This document shows, in pieces, positions 58,830 to 64,000 of a DNA stretch of 64,000 bases. The stretch is from Oscheius tipulae (Eukaryota; Nematoda; Chromadorea; Rhabditida; Rhabditidae). Positions within the stretch are counted from its first letter, which is position 1. Each line of letters opens with the position of its first letter. The translations under genes were made by a program, and so were the position numbers. The stretch spans positions 62,001-126,000 of the forward strand of contig JASJZH010000006.1 of assembly GCA_037178975.1 (NCBI GenBank), read 5' to 3'. The notes below the pieces were generated by a model, which was given only the letters and a program-made list of their open reading frames with translations, did no database searches and was not told where the DNA came from.

Positions 58830-60435
58830 ATGAGAATCCTTCTCGCCCTCCTCTGCCTTTTTGTGCTAGCTGCAGCTGTCGGTAATCGCTACAACCTGCG
58901 AGGATGCTACAAGAATACTGGAAAGAAATATGAGCACAAGTAAGAAACATTTTTTCTTACCCTCAACCCATTTTAGATTGAGGCATCGTATCTATGAGAA
59001 GCGTGGCTACCTTCACGAGAAAATCCCGAAAAATTGGGATTGGAGAAATGTGGAGGGCGTGAACTACGCTTCAGTCGATCGCAATCAGCACATTCCTACA
59101 TATTGTGGCTCTTGCTGGGCTTTCGGTTAGTTATCAGCCTCGAAAAAGCCGACAATAACATTTTTAGGAGCCACCTCAGCCCTGGCTGATCGCATCAACA
59201 TCAAGAGAAAGGGTGCCTGGCCCCAGGCTCTGCTCTCAGTTCAGGAAGTAATTGACTGCTCTGGAGCTGGAACTTGCATCCAAGGAGGAGAGCCAGGAGG
59301 AGTCTACAAGTATGCTCACGAGAATGGAATTCCTCACGAGACTTGCAATAACTATCAGGCTAGAGATGGAAGTAAGAAGGAGTCAGGACTGAAAACTAGT
59401 GTTGTTACAGAGTGTGATCCCTACAATAGATGTGGCTCGTGCTGGCCGGGAGACTGCTTCAGCATTTCTAACTACACTCTCTACAAAGTCGGACAATACG
59501 GTAAATTTGGACAGCCTATGTAAACCTTTAGAAAAGTCTACAAAAGTGACTATAATCGCCTAGTTCTGCAAATATATACACCGGTATCACCTCTTTCAAA
59601 ACTCTAGTGAAAGTAGCTTTCGACAGACACTTCTGGGGGTTCTGACCTCGCAGATTTTAGACAACTTTCGAAAAAGCGAGCCACAGGAAGTTTAAAAAGC
59701 TTCTTAGGTTTTTGGGCGCGCCTAAAACGAAACCATAGTAGGAATAAGGGAGGAAAAAAGAACTCGCTTAGTTTCGAAACTATGGAAAAATTTATGAAAT
59801 AGTCAACCTAATCAGCTACATTTCGAAAAGAATTGTCTAGGTGGCACCACCTTTACTCTCATTGCTCCCTCCAAATGAGGTACCGAGACAATAACAAGTG
59901 CTTCTTGTGACTCACGACGCTCATTGATAGGAGAGTATTCTGGGTTAAACTGCACTTTAATCATTTGAGAGTAAATGGCGAAGCGAGTATGAAAGACAAT
60001 GTTCAGGAACTGTTCATGGCTACGACAAGATGAAAGCTGAGATCTATCATCACGGCCCAATTGCATGTGGAATCGCCGCTACCAAGGCCTTTGAGACTTA
60101 TGATGGAGGAGTTTACAAGGTACGACTCTTTACAAACATGCCTGAGTACGAAACCCGACAAAACGTTCAACTTGCGTCAGAGGCGTGAGAGAAAAAACAC
60201 GTTTCAGGAAGAAACTGATGACGACATCGATCACATCATCTCTGTCCACGGCTGGGGATATGATGAGCAGACTGGAACCGAGTTCTGGATTGGAAGAAAC
60301 TCCTGGGGAACTCCTTGGGGAGAGCAGGGATGGTTCCGTGTCGTGACCTCAAAGTTCAAGAATGGTGGAAGTAAGTACAACCTGAAGATCGAGGAAGACT
60401 GTGTCTGGGCCGATCCCATTGTTGATGAATTTTAA
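58830..60435 (+). CDS. cpz: cathepsin Z/X-like cysteine protease
   Basis: Six exons (58830-58939, 58977-59125, 59168-59371, 59411-59500, 60007-60119, 60208-60435) total 894 nt, giving 297 aa. A signal peptide [18 protein letters not shown] precedes a short pro-region with the cathepsin Z pro-cysteine (RGCYKN). The mature start is near [10 protein letters not shown]. The HIP mini-loop (HIPTY) that marks this family sits just before the active-site CGSCW. The catalytic His is in HIISVHGWG and the Asn in GRNSWG. Conserved [11 protein letters not shown] and the C-terminal EEDCVWADP also match. The enzyme is a lysosomal or secreted carboxypeptidase; in nematodes it is linked to moulting and development. 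Intron 4 (506 nt) is far longer than the others (37-88 nt). An AATAAA lies 31 nt after the stop. The gene sits between two F-box paralogues on the opposite strand. Confidence 0.96.
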
Positions 60436-60465
60436 TGAGAACACATGTATTTGTCTGTACAACAG

Positions 60466-60471
60466 AATAAA
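60466..60471 (+). terminator. polyadenylation signal of the cathepsin Z gene
   Basis: AATAAA lies 31 nt downstream of the cathepsin Z stop codon. Confidence 0.75.
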
Positions 60472-60778
60472 CCTCAGTTTTTAATACTATGAAACTTTTT
60501 TGTTTGTAGCTCAACGTCCGATCTAAATATGTTCATGTCAGTTTGAAATCCCTATCAAGGAGAAATCAAGCTAATTTATCAAAATTCTCATAGGGCCCGG
60601 TGGACACCGTAGTACTTCATTTCAAATTGGAGATTCTTTATCCAGTTCTCGGCAGTTAGTTGTGTATTTGAAAGCTCTATTTACAAGCTTTTAACGTCTC
60701 CCATACCCCAAAATAACATCGATTCCCAAAAAAAAAAAACTTCATTAAGACAAGTTTGAACCAAAAGAAAATATTATG
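60472..60778. other. short intergenic between convergent genes
   Basis: The 3' ends of cathepsin Z (+) and the F-box gene (-) face each other across about 300 bp of AT-rich sequence. Nothing else is seen. Confidence 0.5.
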
Positions 60779-62975
60779 TCAATGCGAATGATCAAAGTGG
60801 GTCTTGAATATCTTTTCGAAAATCCTCTTGTTTGAGCTCATCAGCTTCACGCCGATTGGATCAGCAGAGGGACCATACCAGTTCAGAGCATTGCAGCCAG
60901 AGAAGTAACGGACGAAGCCGCAAAAGTCAGTCCATTTGGAAATGACTTTCCAGTGGAACTGCGACCAATTGCGTTCGTGGTCAGGGCCGACGAGGATGAC
61001 TACTATGACAGCGGTCATATGAGACATAGGCACTATGAAAAGCGTAAGGTCAATCTTGACACGGGGAAATTGGTAAAGATCATAGGAAAGGTCTTCGAAC
61101 ATTAGTGTCAGCGGTATCGGAAGAGCCAGCTTCTCCAAACCTGCATGAAATTCCCGATTGAGGTGCTTCGGATTTTTGAGAACGTCCTAAAAGAGAAAAA
61201 ATAGAAATTAGAGAAGATGATCACACCTTAAGCATGCTTCCAAGTGCTGGCCAGACCTTTTCGGGACAGTAGCCACTCTCGTGGTCGAGATCAACGCGTC
61301 GTCGCATTTGGAGGTCCAGTCTGCGACATATTGGGAATAGAACTTCCTGACAGTACAGGAAATCTCTCGCGGTTAAGTGACTGACAACGATGTAGACACG
61401 AAGATGTTTCTGAAAACGTTGTATTCGGTAAATGAAATTTTATATTACATTCTAGATTTTCGAGTTCGCTGCCTTTTTAGAAGCTAAAAAAACACAAAGA
61501 CAGGGGATCGAACCATCGTAGTCAGACTATTTCTTAGCCCGCTTAGTACTGAGCTATTGCGGGCGGCCCAGCGGCGTTTCGACTGACGGACACCGTTGCA
61601 CTTTTGAATAAGAGCGAATTTGTTCTACGCTTTAAGAGGTTTGACAGATTGAACCTACTGACATTTTCAGCTTGGTCGTCACAGTTATTCTAACCTTTTC
61701 ACTGGAACATCAAAACATGAATGAGAAATGTTACCACTCTTTGAAGTCCCTTCATGGAGACCATGAACTCCAGCTCGAACTGCTCATAGACGTCCACATC
61801 GTGTCTTTCCGGCAGAAATACCTCCGTGGCCCTCGGCAGCAAGTCGATAGACTGCAGCAAGTGCTGATTGGTCTTGAAGACGTCGCAGACCAGGCGTTGT
61901 CCGTACAGTCCTTCTAGGAGCTTCCGGAACGGAATGATGATATCCGTGGAGTAGAGACCAGATGTCACATCTCCAATCAAATTTATCATGGGGTAGTAAA
62001 AGAGTGCGAGATCCTTGATGACTTGCTTGTTATCGAAATCGTCGTGAACCGAAAGCTGGCTTATTAGATGTCCGTAGATATCCTGCTCCTTTCTTCCATA
62101 GTTTCGGGAGATGACTACGGTTGGCAGTGGTCGCACAAGATCCTGAAACACCGGACTATAGAAGCGCTATGGTCTATAGAAACGTCAGAGCATGCGCCGA
62201 AGAAAAAAAAGTTCGTATCTAATCAATAACTTTAAAACATTCTCGAAAAAGCTAAGTTTCTTTGAATTTTCCATGAAGGCTGCTTTGAAATCCCACATTC
62301 CAGTCGAAAAACGTGGCATTTAACATAAACGGCTACAAGAAACAGTCCGACGTCGTAAAAATTACAAATTTCACTTGATTTACTTAAGAAAAGCTATCAC
62401 AAAGCTATTTTTAAGCGAAGACAACAAGAAACTTAGGCATTTGTAGCTTTTAAATGCCAGAGTGGCATGTTTATCTTGAAAAGTAGACTTCTCGCTATAT
62501 TTTCCTTATAAACGCGGGGGATAATTAATTTCTCGAAAAGAAAGGTGCTAAAGAGGAATTTTTTTTAGAATGTATAGCAGTTAAAAAGTTTTAATGGCGT
62601 TCGTTTGTCTCGAGTTTTCCGGTTCAGTTCTGCAAGGAAAATAAACACAAGACCGAAAAACTCACATAAATATGGAAAACCAGCTGAAACTCTTCTCGTA
62701 GCCCATGAATTTTGATTTTCTCTCGTTTCTCGTCTACCAACCGACACACACGTTTGGACGTTCGCATCGATCTAGTGAAAGGGACGGGGCTCATCTGAAA
62801 ACAGAATCTTGACGCAATATTAACTAAATTTTACCTTGTTTAAGATTTTCAACAGTAAATCCAAAGAAATGTCAGACAGTCCAAAGCCATTTTCGTCTTT
62901 CTTCCTCACACCTATCCCCAATTTTTTCAGATTGACCGCCAGCTGGCGCTCCATCCCATTGATTGTAACCGCCAT
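60779..62975 (-). CDS. F-box-like protein with unknown C-terminal domain
   Basis: The ATG at 62973-62975 lies 5 nt after an attttcag acceptor. Exon 1 (62835-62975, 47 codons) ends in GLSDISLDLLLKILNK and joins in phase to MSPVPFTRSMRTSKRVCRLV, together giving an F-box-type helix bundle. Exon 3 (about 61735-62144) encodes DLVRPLPTVVISRNYGRKEQ and FRKLLEGLYGQRLVCDVFK. Later exons include RRLDLQMRRRVDLDHE and the C-terminal FVRYFSGCNALNWYGP, ending at 60779. F-box proteins link substrates to SCF ubiquitin ligases through SKP1. The C-terminal part is not a known repeat type but is shared with the gene at 55301-57457, which suggests a local duplicated family. The intron between exons 3 and 4 holds a tRNA-like sequence. 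Confidence 0.7.
61486..61564 (-). repeat. degenerate tRNA-like sequence (SINE or tRNA pseudogene)
   Basis: Reading on the minus strand from 61564, GCCCGCAATAGCTCAGTACT opens with a tRNA-like 5' end. A good A-box lies at 61543-61556 and a perfect B-box GGTTCGATCCC at 61504-61514, with a run of seven T at 61486-61492. The acceptor 3' side does not pair with the 5' side, the T-stem has mismatches and position 33 is not T. It is therefore not a working tRNA but keeps Pol III promoter and stop signals. Confidence 0.7.
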
Positions 62976-64000
62976 AGCGGCTGAAAATATATTTTTTTGT
63001 CGACAAGGCAAATATGAGAAAAAGTAAAACAATTTTTAAGCAAGCAGCTTGTATTGCTGCTTTAGGCCCAATTCAAAAGGCATTTAAAGGGTAACGTGGC
63101 AATCGGTCGCGATTACCGGCCGATAGACCAGCGTCCAGCAGGCAAGAGAGACCGGTTGTAAGGGCAATAAACGTGGGAGGTCTAGGCATTCTATTTTGAG
63201 TTTATTTCTTCTTTTTTCGGTAGTTTTTTTTTTACTCAAAGCGATGTTCCATCGTTTTGAGTAAAAAACTGGAGAGATTGCCTTTCCTATATCTACCACG
63301 TGTCAGACAAAAACGAAACCGGCGTAGCACAAGATTTTGGCTGACAAATTAATCTCCGGCTGAAACTTGCCAATATCAGAAGATAATTCAGTCTGTTATT
63401 TATCTCGTTTCAAATCAATCATCGCCCTACTTTTCGAGAAAAGTTTTCAATTTCTACTCGTGCTCAAAATATGCCAGCTGAAGCCTTAATCTTTTTCTAC
63501 GCAATCGCAAGATAATGCCCTACAAGATACAAGATTGCTTTAAATCTTTTGATTTTCGAGAGAGACAGGTGACCAGAGGGACTCGCAATCAGTAAAGTTA
63601 ATCCCACCTCGCCTAGGTTAGGATTACACCAGCTCGTGTGAGATTCGCATAGCAACGAGAGTCTGTTTTAATCATGGAACCGCCCGAGGAAATAGATGGT
63701 GATGCGAGTCAGAAATGGCTAGAGAGAATGAAAATAATGCGACGACCGATTCCAGTTGTGAGATATTTAATTGCTTGAGAGAGGGTGAGATGAATGGGCT
63801 GTTTTTTTTTAGGAATTTTATTAGAGAAATGGGGCTGAAAGGATGCCATTTTTACAAGTACAGAAAAATTTATTGCACTGGCATGTCGAGATCGTACGGG
63901 TGGATTTCAATTAGGTTGGTTGAACCGTTCAAGACCACACTGGTGAGTTTAAAAGAGATCTCTTAAATTTATAAAACTGTTAGAGTACGTAAGAGGACGC
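62976..64000. other. upstream of the F-box gene; possible gene start at the right edge
   Basis: Mostly non-coding. From an ATG at 63674 the plus strand reads MEPPEEIDGDASQKWLERMK and looks coding, but a following exon could not be joined without a stop. It may be the first exon of a gene running past the window. An 11-bp inverted repeat (TTTTTTACTCA-type, about 63228-63270) is also present. Confidence 0.3.

Noticed and set aside
61486-61564. Functional tRNA gene
   Set aside because: The acceptor stem does not pair, the T-stem has mismatches and the anticodon loop lacks T33.

Overview
The window is chromosomal DNA of a nematode. Coding exons are split by very short GT-AG introns, often 37-41 nt. 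Gene families are typical of nematodes: a protein nearly collinear with C. elegans SAX-3/Robo, a DUF273-type sequence, a DEG/ENaC subunit and a Tc5-class transposon. Several starts are preceded by an AG acceptor a few bases upstream, as expected for trans-splicing. The species cannot be fixed from sequence alone. A chromadorean nematode is the best guess.

Layout. 0.9-3.9 kb (-): multi-membrane family-2 glycosyltransferase. 6.3-7.8 kb (-): decayed DUF273-type lumenal transferase. 8.5-18.9 kb (-): sax-3/robo with 5 Ig and 3 FN3 domains, one TM and a cytoplasmic tail. 19-25.7 kb: non-coding stretch. 25.75 kb (+): tRNA-Arg(TCT). 26.9-31.5 kb (-): RING+PHD+RS-rich PHRF1-like protein. 33.5-34.4 kb (+): unknown 242-aa protein. 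35.1-36.6 kb: dead Tc1-like element. 36.8-39.6 kb (-): DEG/ENaC channel subunit. 40.5-42.3 kb (+): two small unknown genes. 43.07-44.96 kb: Tc5-like element with long inverted repeats. 45.3-46.1 kb: weak coding candidates. 46.4-50.1 kb (-): biogenic-amine GPCR. 53.1-54.8 kb (-): putative zinc-finger protein. 55.3-63.0 kb: two paralogous F-box-like genes (-) on either side of a cathepsin Z gene (+).

There is no obvious operon or multi-gene pathway. Several genes have neuronal roles in other animals (Robo guidance receptor, DEG/ENaC channel, amine receptor), but they are single genes separated by unrelated ones. The most unusual structures are the decayed DUF273 gene with a stop and a frameshift at its catalytic motif, the Tc5-like insertion in a readable CTAAG site, an intron holding a 17-bp hairpin, a 46-bp perfect palindrome, an inverted exon-like repeat in a glycosyltransferase intron, and the paralogue pair around cathepsin Z. 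I did not find a convincing new multi-gene system.
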